A stretch of 64,000 nt of DNA from Elusimicrobiaceae bacterium. GTDB lineage: Bacteria; Elusimicrobiota; Elusimicrobia; Elusimicrobiales; Elusimicrobiaceae. The notes beneath the pieces were generated by a model, which had not been told where the DNA came from, did no database searches, and worked only from the letters and a program-made list of their open reading frames with translations. Below, piece by piece: positions 56,664 to 64,000 of the stretch. Made by a program: the position numbers and the translations under genes. How positions within the stretch are numbered: the stretch's first letter is position 1; every line of letters begins with the position of its first letter. The stretch spans positions 1-64,000 of the forward strand of contig JAFXUJ010000001.1 in NCBI GenBank assembly GCA_017525025.1, written 5' to 3'.

Positions 56664-57862
56664 TGCGCAAAATTATTGTCTTGGTTTTATGCACGTGTTT
56701 GCTGGTCACTGCTTATGTGCCATCACGTGCGGAAATTAAGCTACGCCCGGATATAATGGCCTATGCTACCGAAGGAATCAACGGGGTATATAGCTTAGAT
56801 TATCCCACTGCCCAAAAAAATATACAACTTGTCTTTGAGGCGTACCCGGATCATCCGTTTGCCCATTTCGGTAATGCGATGATTGCATGGAGCCGTTACG
56901 AGTACGAATTTGAGACGAGTGATGATGCCCAGCGTAAAGTTTTTGAAAACATTTTAGACGATTCTATAGAAGGCATTAAACGCTGGTTGAAAAAATATCC
57001 TAACGATCCTAACGGATACATGGGTTTAGGTGCTTTGTATGGATTAAGGGCAATGTTTTCCATGCGTAACCGCAGCTGGGTAACAGCGTATTTTTCCGGT
57101 CGGCGCGCCATTAAAAATTTGGAAAAGTCGCTCGCGTTGGATCCCACCTATTATGATGCATATTTCGGGTTGGGAATTTACCAATATTTTGCGGGTACGC
57201 TCCCCAACGTAATTAAGGTGTTAGCCAAAATAGTGGCCATCAAAGGAAACCCGGATACCGGGGTCCGGCAGCTGAATCTAGCCCGCGAAAAAGCCATGTT
57301 TACTTCCGATAGTGCTAAACTGATTTTGATTGAAGTGCAAAACACACGCGGCAGTAAATTTTACAATCCGCAAAAATCGTTGGAATTTATCCGCGCGTTG
57401 CACGCTAAATATCCTAACAATCCGCTCATGCATTATGTGGAAGTAATTTGTTTGTACGAAACAAAAAATTATGAAGAAGTTACAACCAAGGCACAGTACT
57501 TTTTAGACCAAATCGGTAAAAATCCGTTTTATAAAGATATTTATATTGCCCGTGCGTACACGGCGTTGGGTACTACCCAAATGGCGCAAGGAAATTTTGA
57601 GGGCGCGCGGGTAATTTTTGAACAGGGCCAACAACTTGTGCGCAAACAAGAGCCCAGCCGTTGGGGAGTGTGGAACGAGTTGCGCTTAGGGCAAGTGTAT
57701 GACGTATTAGGCCAGCGCGAAAAAGCAATTGCGCAATATCAATATGTGCTATCATTTAAAGACAAATGGGGCTTTGATGAGCGCGCCAAAGCACTTATGA
57801 AAAAGCCGTATGAAGTGCCGGCAAACGGTGATATTGGCCCGCTGCCGCCGCAACAAAATTAG
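56663..57862 (+). CDS. Secreted tetratricopeptide-repeat protein
   Basis: The 399-residue product has a signal peptide (about residues 1-23, ending SRA) and helical repeats of the TPR kind. Examples are NLEKSLALDPTYYDAYFGLGIYQYF near residue 152 and AKIVFEQ-type helices with GQVYDVLGQREKAIAQYQYVL near 350. It is expected to be periplasmic. No catalytic motif is seen. It is coupled to serS by a TAATG overlap, which suggests co-transcription rather than shared function. Confidence 0.75.
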   Translation: MRKIIVLVLCTCLLVTAYVPSRAEIKLRPDIMAYATEGINGVYSLDYPTAQKNIQLVFEAYPDHPFAHFGNAMIAWSRYEYEFETSDDAQRKVFENILDDSIEGIKRWLKKYPNDPNGYMGLGALYGLRAMFSMRNRSWVTAYFSGRRAIKNLEKSLALDPTYYDAYFGLGIYQYFAGTLPNVIKVLAKIVAIKGNPDTGVRQLNLAREKAMFTSDSAKLILIEVQNTRGSKFYNPQKSLEFIRALHAKYPNNPLMHYVEVICLYETKNYEEVTTKAQYFLDQIGKNPFYKDIYIARAYTALGTTQMAQGNFEGARVIFEQGQQLVRKQEPSRWGVWNELRLGQVYDVLGQREKAIAQYQYVLSFKDKWGFDERAKALMKKPYEVPANGDIGPLPPQQN

Positions 57863-57872
57863 ATTTTAAGCA

Positions 57873-57900
57873 GTTCCCCGGAGGAACCCCCGTCGGGGAA
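57873..57900 (+). other. 5' UTR hairpin of the next barrel gene
   Basis: TTCCCCG pairs with CGGGGAA just upstream of the AAGGAGG Shine-Dalgarno at about 57908. A similar G/C hairpin precedes the pilin-like gene at 60219. It may protect or regulate the mRNA; it has no T-run, so it is not a normal terminator. Confidence 0.5.
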
Positions 57901-57919
57901 TCAACAAGGAGGAAGTTAG

Positions 57920-58513
57920 ATGAAGAAATTAGTACTAGTAGTTGCAAGTTTGTTGTTTATTGCCCCGGCTGTTTTGGCCGATAACTGGGGTGCCAGTGTA
58001 AAGTTAGGTGTTGGTGAAAACGACCCGGCCACCATGAAAGAAAAGTATGATTATTATGGCGGCGAACTCACAAAAGGGTACGGCATATTTGGCTTGGAAG
58101 CGTTGTATGAGTGGGATTTAAACGACGAAGCAAACAAAATCGGTGCTAAAGTCGGTTTAGATGTGTATGGCGAAAACGAATGGAAATATGCCGGTGAAAA
58201 AGTCACGGAAGACACGTATGCTTTTCCGGTAACTGTGTATTACAAAAGAGATAATGGTATTAAGGCATGGAGCTACTACGGCGGAGCTGGGTTAACTTTC
58301 TTGCGTGCGGAACTGGAAGCCACCGGAGGAAAACAAAACAAAGATAAAACCGTCCCTCACTTGATGGTTGGTGGAGAATATCGTTTTACTAAGTTGTTTG
58401 CGCTTGGCGCAGAGCTTAAATACAACTTTTCCGCCAAAGTAAAAGAAAATAACGAAGTATTGTCCGACCGTTCCGGTGTTAGCGGATCTGTTGTCTGCCG
58501 TTTCTATTTCTAA
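57920..58513 (+). CDS. Outer-membrane beta-barrel protein, hypothetical
   Basis: The 197-residue product has a signal peptide ending VLA near residue 20, then amphipathic strands with short turns (WGASVKLGVGEN, KIGAKVGLDVYG, WSYYGGAGLTFLRAEL) and a terminal VVCRFYF, the pattern of a small outer-membrane barrel. It is unrelated in detail to the barrel at 53100. Strong AAGGAGG and its own terminator suggest high expression as a single gene. Confidence 0.8.
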   Translation: MKKLVLVVASLLFIAPAVLADNWGASVKLGVGENDPATMKEKYDYYGGELTKGYGIFGLEALYEWDLNDEANKIGAKVGLDVYGENEWKYAGEKVTEDTYAFPVTVYYKRDNGIKAWSYYGGAGLTFLRAELEATGGKQNKDKTVPHLMVGGEYRFTKLFALGAELKYNFSAKVKENNEVLSDRSGVSGSVVCRFYF

Positions 58514-58532
58514 GCGAAATTGTTGCCAATAT

Positions 58533-58564
58533 AAAACCCCCGCTTTGTAGCGGGGGTTTTATTT
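58533..58564. terminator. Bidirectional terminator
   Basis: AAAACCCCCGC pairs with GCGGGGGTTTT, serving the barrel gene (plus) and the convergent agmatinase gene (minus). Confidence 0.9.
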
Positions 58565-58577
58565 GTCCTAATTAAAC

Positions 58578-59462
58578 TTATTTCTTTTTGTTTTTTAGTG
58601 CCAAATAACCCATCAAGCGGTAAATAAGTTTCGACGTGTTAAACTCCGTAATGGTATCCGCACTTCGTTTACATGCTTCCACTACATCCACGGCCACAAT
58701 TTTTTTGTGCTTGATGACCTCACGGAATAAATCAAGCGCTTCATACCACATAAACCCACCCGGCTGAGGAGTACCCGTAGCCGGAATGACCGACGGATCA
58801 AAGCCGTCCACATCAATAGTGATATATACGGTATCCGTCAATTTTTTAAGCACTTGCGGGATGAGCTTTTTAATGTCGCGGTTTTCATGCATTAAAAAGG
58901 TGGTTACTTTGCCGGCGTTGCAAAATTGTTTCTCTTCGCTGGCCACACTGCGAATACCCACTTGCACCACTTTTACTTGGCGCGAAGCCGGATATAACGC
59001 ACACGCGTGGCTCTTGGGTGTGCCTTCAAACGTCGGGCGCAAATCCGCATGGGCGTCAAAATGTAATATGCTTAAATTTTTATATTTTTCAATATACGGT
59101 TGCGCTAAGGCTTGTGTAACCGTATGTTCCCCGCCAATATAAAAAGGGATGGCTTTATATTGCATCAAATTGCGTACGGTTTTATCAATATTTTTGAAAA
59201 CGGTGTTGGTAGAACCTTTGCAGTTGATGGCAGGTTGCGTATTGATGCCCAGTTCCCATGTCTCGGTTTTGGTTTCTTCGTCCCAAAGCTCAATTTGGGT
59301 AGAGGCTTCAATAACGGCGGCGGGGCCTTTGGCGGTACCGTGCCCGTAGCAAACCGTTTTTTCAAACGGCACAGGCACGACCACGAAATTACAAAGGGCT
59401 AGAGGGCTTTTTTGGCTCTCTAACCCCATAAACTTATCAATTTGTACGTTGTCTTCGCTCAC
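58578..59462 (-). CDS. speB: Agmatinase family enzyme
   Basis: SpeB hydrolyses agmatine to putrescine and urea with a dimanganese site. The 294-residue product has all three arginase-family motifs: GGEHTVTQA (near 118), HFDAHADLRP (near 140) and TIDVDGFDPSVIPATGTPQPGG (near 220). The arginine decarboxylase gene directly upstream makes agmatine the obvious substrate. The start used is a GTG with a weak Shine-Dalgarno; the ATG 12 codons in is an alternative. Confidence 0.92.
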   Translation of the reverse strand: MSEDNVQIDKFMGLESQKSPLALCNFVVVPVPFEKTVCYGHGTAKGPAAVIEASTQIELWDEETKTETWELGINTQPAINCKGSTNTVFKNIDKTVRNLMQYKAIPFYIGGEHTVTQALAQPYIEKYKNLSILHFDAHADLRPTFEGTPKSHACALYPASRQVKVVQVGIRSVASEEKQFCNAGKVTTFLMHENRDIKKLIPQVLKKLTDTVYITIDVDGFDPSVIPATGTPQPGGFMWYEALDLFREVIKHKKIVAVDVVEACKRSADTITEFNTSKLIYRLMGYLALKNKKK

Positions 59463-59475
59463 AAGAATACCGCTT

Positions 59476-60030
59476 TTATCTTACAAATACAGCAGCAGCG
59501 AGGACCGTGGTCCACATGCCATCCACACAAATAGCAGATTGTGTGATATTGGTGGTGCGGACGATTTTGCCGCTCATTTTCCAGATTTCTTCTTTTTTAT
59601 CCCAAGTGGTATCGTTATCAAAATCAATACCCAAGGTAGTGGACAACATGAGTGCGGCTAAATCTTCGGCATAGTCGCCGGCTTGTTTGTCGGTTTCGCC
59701 AAAGCTGTGGTGTTCGGACAAATAACCGTAGTTATTTTTGCCGTCTTTCGGAATTGCCACACCGACGGATGCGGCGATCATGCGGCGGTATTCGTTACTT
59801 GTATTGCGGCTGATAACACAATGCAAGATTTGTCCGGGCTTGAGTTGTTCTCTGCCTTTAGCGGCGGGGATGAGTTTGCATCCCGGCGGGAAAATACTAG
59901 ATACCGGTACAATGTTAAACGGCGCAATTTTGGCATCGCGCAAAGCTTCTTCGAAGCTGGCCAGTTTTTCTTTGTGGCGTCCAATCCCTTTGGTAAGGAA
60001 TATTTCTTTGGCAACAAACGGTTCGTACAT
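59476..60030 (-). CDS. pdaD: Pyruvoyl-dependent arginine decarboxylase
   Basis: The enzyme decarboxylates arginine to agmatine, using a pyruvoyl group made by self-cleavage between two serines. The 184-residue product has the cleavage motif in VPVSSIFPPG, where S45 would become the pyruvoyl group, and the family phrase ISRNTSNEYRRMIAASVGVA. The reading frame runs on to 60258, but the ATG at 60030 gives the normal length. TATAAT at about 60078-60083 is a likely -10. speB follows after 13 bases, giving arginine to putrescine in two steps. Confidence 0.93.
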   Translation of the reverse strand: MYEPFVAKEIFLTKGIGRHKEKLASFEEALRDAKIAPFNIVPVSSIFPPGCKLIPAAKGREQLKPGQILHCVISRNTSNEYRRMIAASVGVAIPKDGKNNYGYLSEHHSFGETDKQAGDYAEDLAALMLSTTLGIDFDNDTTWDKKEEIWKMSGKIVRTTNITQSAICVDGMWTTVLAAAVFVR

Positions 60031-60170
60031 TTTTGTTATTCCACAAGTCCTTTTATGTGAATTTTTGAATATGTATATATTATAACAAATAACATCTTTT
60101 GTAAATCTATAATTTTTAGGCACAAGTAAATAAAATTTGTAGAATGGGTATGATGTATAGAAATGTCTTT

Positions 60171-60185
60171 GGGGGAAGTGCCCCC
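60171..60185 (+). other. 5' UTR hairpin of the pilin-like gene
   Basis: GGGGG pairs with CCCCC around AAGTG, 34 bases upstream of the start codon. The gap from 60031 to 60218 otherwise holds the divergent promoters of pdaD and this gene. Confidence 0.45.
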
Positions 60186-60218
60186 GGGATAAATTTACCA
60201 TAAGGGAAAAATAACTAT

Positions 60219-61619
60219 ATGTACAAGGAAAAGTTTTTAGATAACAAAAATCGTACACAAAACCGAACTGTTTTTCATCGGGCAGGGTTTTCTGTTTTGG
60301 AACTAGTAGTTGTCTTATTGATTATGGCGATTTTTGCAGCTATTCTTTTGCCCAGATATCAACGATTGTTGCTTAAAAGCAGGGTCGGTTCTGTGGCTTC
60401 GGTAGTGGCTTCGGTGGCAGAAGCCCAAGAAGTTTTTTATATGTCGCATGGCAAGTACGCCAGTAAGCGGGAGGGGTTGACGCTTTCTGTGCCGATAGAT
60501 TCCAAACAAGTAGATTTGGCAATTAGTGAAGAAGACAAATATAAATTTGTTATTGCCAGTCACCCGCAAGCACCGGAAGTTCGTTACGTCGTATATCAAA
60601 AGTATAGTAAAAACTTTCCGGATAATATTCATTGTGAAGCCAAAACGGAGGATAAAGATGCCGTTTGGTTGTGTGAAGAAGAATACCAAGGCGTTAAATT
60701 GGCGCACGGCAGCATAAGCGGCGCTGATTATACTACGTATATCGTGAAAGGAAGCGCCAGTGATGGTTCGTTCTCCCAAACGTACTATAATACCAGCCAC
60801 ATTGTTGTGGAGGGGGGCAGCCGTTGCGAATCAACCGAGCAAGGCGGATGTTCCCACTCGTCTTTCTCGGGAGGATCTACTTGCCAAGGTAGCCAGGGAT
60901 CTTCTTGCCAATACAGCACGTTTACCGATTCGGAATGTTATGGCGACGGAAGAGGTGGAAAAATAGCTTCTACGGTGTGCGGATACAATACCTACATTAA
61001 TTCTTCTTGTTACAATGAGTCGGGCGACGGTTATGTATGCGGCCGGAGTGCCTATGAAGATAATTCCTCTTGCTATGGTAATGAATGGGGAGGATGCGGC
61101 CACTCAACTTTCTCGGATAATTCTTCGTGCTACGGGCAGAGTTATACAGCCTGCGAAGACAGCACGTTCACCGATTCTTCTACCTGTGTAGCGGAAGGCA
61201 CCGGCGGCTGCAGAAGGAGCAACTTTACGGATTCCACTTGCTACGCCAGAAGCGGCGGTACATCTTCTGCGCGTTCATGCGGTAGCGGTAGTACATACAC
61301 CAACTCTACCTGTTACAACCAATCCTCCGATATGTATGGGTGCGGTGCCGCTACTTATACGGCAGGATCGGCTTGCCACAGCAATGCAAGCGGCGGTTGC
61401 GGCGGCAAATCTACCTTCTCCGGCGGTTCTTCGTGCTACGGCAACGGAGCCGGTGGCTGCGGAGGCAACACCTATACAGGCGGTTCCGTATGCTATGCAA
61501 ACGCGGCCGGTGCGTGCAATAATAATACGTATTCGGGCGGATCGTATTGTTCCGGGAGTCATTGTCCGGCGGGTTCCCCGCGCCAAGACGGCACAATTCG
61601 TACGGCGGAAGGAGACTAA
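60219..61619 (+). CDS. Pilin-like protein with 12 cysteine-pair repeats
   Basis: The 466-residue product has a prepilin start: a 23-residue leader, then G23 followed by FSVLELVVVLLIMAIFAAIL with Glu at mature position 5. An ordinary pilin-like part follows to about residue 195. From about 200 to 455 come 12 irregular units of 18-24 residues with the pattern C-[YQ]-x(4-9)-C-x-x-[SN]-x-[FY]-[ST]-x-x-[ST], rich in Gly, Ser, Thr and Asn. Each unit carries two cysteines, so disulfide-stabilised coils of a beta-solenoid are plausible. The tail is short and hydrophilic. A surface adhesin or pilus tip is the best guess. I know of no named family with this repeat. Confidence 0.85.
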   Translation: MYKEKFLDNKNRTQNRTVFHRAGFSVLELVVVLLIMAIFAAILLPRYQRLLLKSRVGSVASVVASVAEAQEVFYMSHGKYASKREGLTLSVPIDSKQVDLAISEEDKYKFVIASHPQAPEVRYVVYQKYSKNFPDNIHCEAKTEDKDAVWLCEEEYQGVKLAHGSISGADYTTYIVKGSASDGSFSQTYYNTSHIVVEGGSRCESTEQGGCSHSSFSGGSTCQGSQGSSCQYSTFTDSECYGDGRGGKIASTVCGYNTYINSSCYNESGDGYVCGRSAYEDNSSCYGNEWGGCGHSTFSDNSSCYGQSYTACEDSTFTDSSTCVAEGTGGCRRSNFTDSTCYARSGGTSSARSCGSGSTYTNSTCYNQSSDMYGCGAATYTAGSACHSNASGGCGGKSTFSGGSSCYGNGAGGCGGNTYTGGSVCYANAAGACNNNTYSGGSYCSGSHCPAGSPRQDGTIRTAEGD

Positions 61620-61642
61620 ACACTTTTGCCTAAGCTGATTTT

Positions 61643-61674
61643 AAAGCCCCGATAGAAATTATCGGGGCTTTGTA
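61643..61674 (+). terminator. Terminator of the pilin-like gene
   Basis: AAAGCCCCGAT pairs with ATCGGGGCTTT around seven bases. Confidence 0.85.
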
Positions 61675-61698
61675 CGTTATAAATGCTATTATATGAAT

Positions 61699-63744
61699 AT
61701 GAAAAAATATCATATCTTGTTTGTCTTATCTTTGTTCTTGTCTACGGGAGTTTTTGCTATGCCAAATATGTTTAACAAAAATGGAGTCCTTCATTTTGAT
61801 TATAAAGCGGCCGATTTAGCCCCGGCGGAAGCGGCGGCCCGGGCTCAGCTTGAGAAAGATTTAGCTGCTTTTGTGGCGATGCCCGCCCAAGAACGTACTT
61901 TTGATAATACGATTTTAGGATATTACCGTATTTTTAAAAAATACCACGAGGCGTTGGGTGTCAGCGGTTTTTTGGGATACGTGTCTACGGACAAAGAATT
62001 AAGGGACACAATTACAGAATTGGAAATGCAGATTAGCCAATACCTGGTAGAAGTTTCCACCCGGCGCGATATTTACCGGGCGATTCGCGCCTATACGGAT
62101 ACCCACCCGCAATTGGATCCCGTACAAGCCAAGCTTGTTAAAGAAATGTTAATTGGGTTTAAATACAAAGGGATGGATTTAAATGATAAAGATTTGGAAA
62201 CTTTCCGGGAACTTAACAAAGAAGAAGCCCAATATACCATTAACTTTGATAAAAACATCCGCGAATATAAAGATCCGCTTTATGTAACGCAAGAACAGTT
62301 AAAAGGGTTAGGGGAAGATTATATCCAAAAATTAGAAAAAACAGCTGACGGGAAATACACCGTTACGCTAGACTATCCGGACGTTGTTCCTTTCATGCGT
62401 AGCGCGGAAGACGAAAAAGCCCGCCAACAATTGGAATACAAATACAATCGCCGCGGCGGGGAGCAGAACGTAACGTTGTTAGAAAAAACGCTTACGCTGC
62501 GTCGGCAAGCCGCTCATTTGCTGGGTTACAAAACATTTGCCGATTTACAATTGGAAGACCGCATGGCTAAAAATCCGCAACGGGTGATGGATTTTCTAAA
62601 AGATTTGCAGAAAAAATTAACCCCTTTTGGGAAAAAAGAAACCAAAAACTTGGTAGCCTATAAAAATGAAAAAACAGGCAAAAAGTCTCGCGTGCTTTAT
62701 CCGTGGGAGAGCGCTTATTGGGGCTATCAATATAGCAAAGAACATCTTAATTTGGATAGCGAAAAAATAAAAGAATATTTCCCTTCACAGGTTGTTATTG
62801 ACGGTATGTTAGATTTATTTGGGGGGCTTTTTGGCATTACGTTTGAGCCGGTTAATATTCCCGTTTGGCACCCGGACGTAAAAGCTTTTGCTATCAAAGA
62901 TGCACAAGATAAACATTTAATTGCGTACTTCTACATGGATTTATATCCGCGTGAAGGCAAATATAAACACGCAGCGTGTTTTGATTTGGTGGGGGGGGAA
63001 GAAAAACCGGACGGAACGTATCAAACTCCGTTCGTGGCCATTGTGGCCAATATGAATAAGCCCTCCAAAGAAACACCCTCCTTGCTAAAACACGGCGAGG
63101 TGGAAACCTTGTTCCATGAATTCGGCCACGTATTGCACAACGCACTTACTCGTGCCAAATACAGTGCCTTTGCGGGCACAAACGTCAGTTGGGATTTCGT
63201 AGAAGCTCCCAGCCAATTGTTGGAACGCTGGGCCTGGGAACCGCAGGTGCTTAAAAAAATTAGCAAACATTATAAGACGGGCGAGTCCTTGCCGGACGAT
63301 TTAATAGAACGCATGATTGCGGCCAAGAATTTCGGCACAGCTACGGCCTATTTGCGGCAAAACTTTTTTGCCCAGTATGATATGTTATTGCACACAATGG
63401 ATAAAACGCCGGACACCACGAAACTATATTTTGATTTAACGAAAAAAATCTGTCATATCCATCTAACCAAAAACACCATTCCGCAAGCGGCTTTCGGGCA
63501 TATTATGGGCGGATATGATGCGGGCTATTATGGGTATTTGTGGTCGGAAGTAATTGCGGAAGATTTTTTCAGCGAGTTTAAAAAACAAGGGGTTTTCAAT
63601 CCGCAAATCGGATTAAAATTCCGTCGGGAAATCTTGGAAAAAGGCGGTACTTTGGAAGAAGAAGAGATGGTGCGTAACTTTTTAGGCCGCCCGGCAGAAA
63701 ACGAACCGTTTTTGCGGTCCTTGGGATTAAAAAAAGGGGAATAA
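61699..63744 (+). CDS. M3-family zinc oligopeptidase
   Basis: The 681-residue product is an M3 metallopeptidase of the oligopeptidase A or Dcp type, with the zinc motif HEFGH in ETLFHEFGHVLHNAL near residue 475 and the third ligand region about 28 residues on (WDFVEAPSQ). The N-terminus looks like a signal peptide (MKKYHILFVLSLFLSTGVFA), so it may act in the periplasm. A frame starting two codons earlier overlaps the -10 box; TGC TATTAT ends six bases before the ATG at 61699, which suggests a leaderless mRNA. Confidence 0.9.
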   Translation: MKKYHILFVLSLFLSTGVFAMPNMFNKNGVLHFDYKAADLAPAEAAARAQLEKDLAAFVAMPAQERTFDNTILGYYRIFKKYHEALGVSGFLGYVSTDKELRDTITELEMQISQYLVEVSTRRDIYRAIRAYTDTHPQLDPVQAKLVKEMLIGFKYKGMDLNDKDLETFRELNKEEAQYTINFDKNIREYKDPLYVTQEQLKGLGEDYIQKLEKTADGKYTVTLDYPDVVPFMRSAEDEKARQQLEYKYNRRGGEQNVTLLEKTLTLRRQAAHLLGYKTFADLQLEDRMAKNPQRVMDFLKDLQKKLTPFGKKETKNLVAYKNEKTGKKSRVLYPWESAYWGYQYSKEHLNLDSEKIKEYFPSQVVIDGMLDLFGGLFGITFEPVNIPVWHPDVKAFAIKDAQDKHLIAYFYMDLYPREGKYKHAACFDLVGGEEKPDGTYQTPFVAIVANMNKPSKETPSLLKHGEVETLFHEFGHVLHNALTRAKYSAFAGTNVSWDFVEAPSQLLERWAWEPQVLKKISKHYKTGESLPDDLIERMIAAKNFGTATAYLRQNFFAQYDMLLHTMDKTPDTTKLYFDLTKKICHIHLTKNTIPQAAFGHIMGGYDAGYYGYLWSEVIAEDFFSEFKKQGVFNPQIGLKFRREILEKGGTLEEEEMVRNFLGRPAENEPFLRSLGLKKGE

Positions 63745-63745
63745 T

Positions 63746-64000
63746 ATGAGCGTGGTTATTGGAATTGATGTAGGCGGTTCCACAACAAAAATCGTTGGGT
63801 ACACGGATAGCGGGAAGTTGGTTTCCGTACAAAAGGTAGAAGCAGCCGATCCGCAAACGTCGGCTTACGGTGCCTTGGGAAAATTTATTAACGAAAACAA
63901 TTTATCATTAACAGATGTAACCCAAATTATTCTAACCGGTGTGGGGGCCGCCCTTTTTAAGAAAAATGTTTACGGAATTGCTACGTCTACCGTGGATGAA
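63746..64000 (+). CDS. coaW: Type II pantothenate kinase, 5' part
   Basis: The first 85 codons are present and the gene runs off the right edge. The product begins GIDVGGSTTKIVGYTDSGKL, the phosphate-binding motif of the actin-like kinase fold. ILTGVGAALFKKNVYG follows at about residues 63-78, in the style of type II pantothenate kinases. These phosphorylate pantothenate in CoA synthesis. BadF-type ATPases are the alternative. A GGGG Shine-Dalgarno lies upstream, one base after the M3 peptidase stop. Confidence 0.75.
   Translation, partial: MSVVIGIDVGGSTTKIVGYTDSGKLVSVQKVEAADPQTSAYGALGKFINENNLSLTDVTQIILTGVGAALFKKNVYGIATSTVDE

Noticed and set aside
60315-60800. A 161-codon minus-strand frame opposite the pilin-like gene
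   Set aside because: It is a shadow of the coding strand with no Shine-Dalgarno or family resemblance.
60810-61560. A CRISPR or DNA-level satellite array in the repetitive part of the pilin-like gene
   Set aside because: Repeat units vary in length and sequence, stay in frame and conserve amino-acid rather than base patterns, so it is a protein repeat.

Overview
This window looks like a chromosomal segment of an anaerobic, Gram-negative-type bacterium. My best guess is a gut-associated member of the Elusimicrobiota. Signs of anaerobiosis are superoxide reductase, flavodiiron protein and rubredoxin. Signs of an outer membrane are KDO and heptose genes, a signal-bearing beta-barrel and a CsgG-like lipoprotein. 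Two type IV pilin-like genes and the start of a 16S rRNA gene are also present. The lineage call rests on gene content and general recognition; aligning the 340 bases of 16S would settle it.

Layout. 1-1.2 kb: the 5' part of a 16S rRNA gene (minus) behind three consensus promoters and a boxA. 1.2-6.6 kb: squalene/phytoene synthase, an orphan structured RNA, MazG, a secreted protein, thyX, glgC, ybeY. 6.6-10.5 kb (minus): tRNA-Gly, two identical tRNA-Thr, tuf, rpmG, tRNA-Trp, secE, nusG, rplK, rplA, preceded by a cluster of small promoter-plus-terminator units. 10.8-14.8 kb (plus): tRNA-Cys, a ZapA-like gene, rarA, xseA, xseB, tlyA. 14.8-19.3 kb (minus): glmU, prs, rplY, pth and a DKNYY protein. 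19.4-25 kb (minus): hrcA-grpE-dnaK with CIRCE-type operators, then rsmE-mtaB. 25.05-26.35 kb: a repeat-bounded patch with gene debris, including a decayed copy of the parB 3' end, and a pilin gene. 26.4-34.8 kb (minus): a complete F-type ATP synthase operon with a heptose-epimerase gene between atpA and atpG. 34.9-44.5 kb (minus): a GH13 enzyme, gyrA, gyrB, dciA, dnaN, dnaA.

The replication origin probably lies at about 43-44.7 kb. DnaA boxes sit between dnaA and dnaN, nearby genes point away from this spot on both sides, and three parS sites plus parAB lie 3-7 kb to the right. To the right are an oxygen-defence operon (superoxide reductase, flavodiiron protein, flavin reductase, rubredoxin), a glycosyltransferase, lepB, parA-parB, an aminotransferase, envelope genes (MgtC, kdsC, beta-barrels, CsgG-like), serS, a TPR protein, an arginine-to-putrescine gene pair, a cysteine-repeat pilin-like protein, an M3 oligopeptidase and the start of a type II pantothenate kinase.

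Several things cut across the annotation. Nine genes have a -10 box 6-8 bases before the start codon and no Shine-Dalgarno, which predicts leaderless mRNAs. EF-Tu lacks the near-invariant RGITI of switch I. At least two standalone RNAs of unknown family are visible. The most unusual protein is the pilin-like product at 60.2-61.6 kb, with twelve irregular cysteine-pair repeats.
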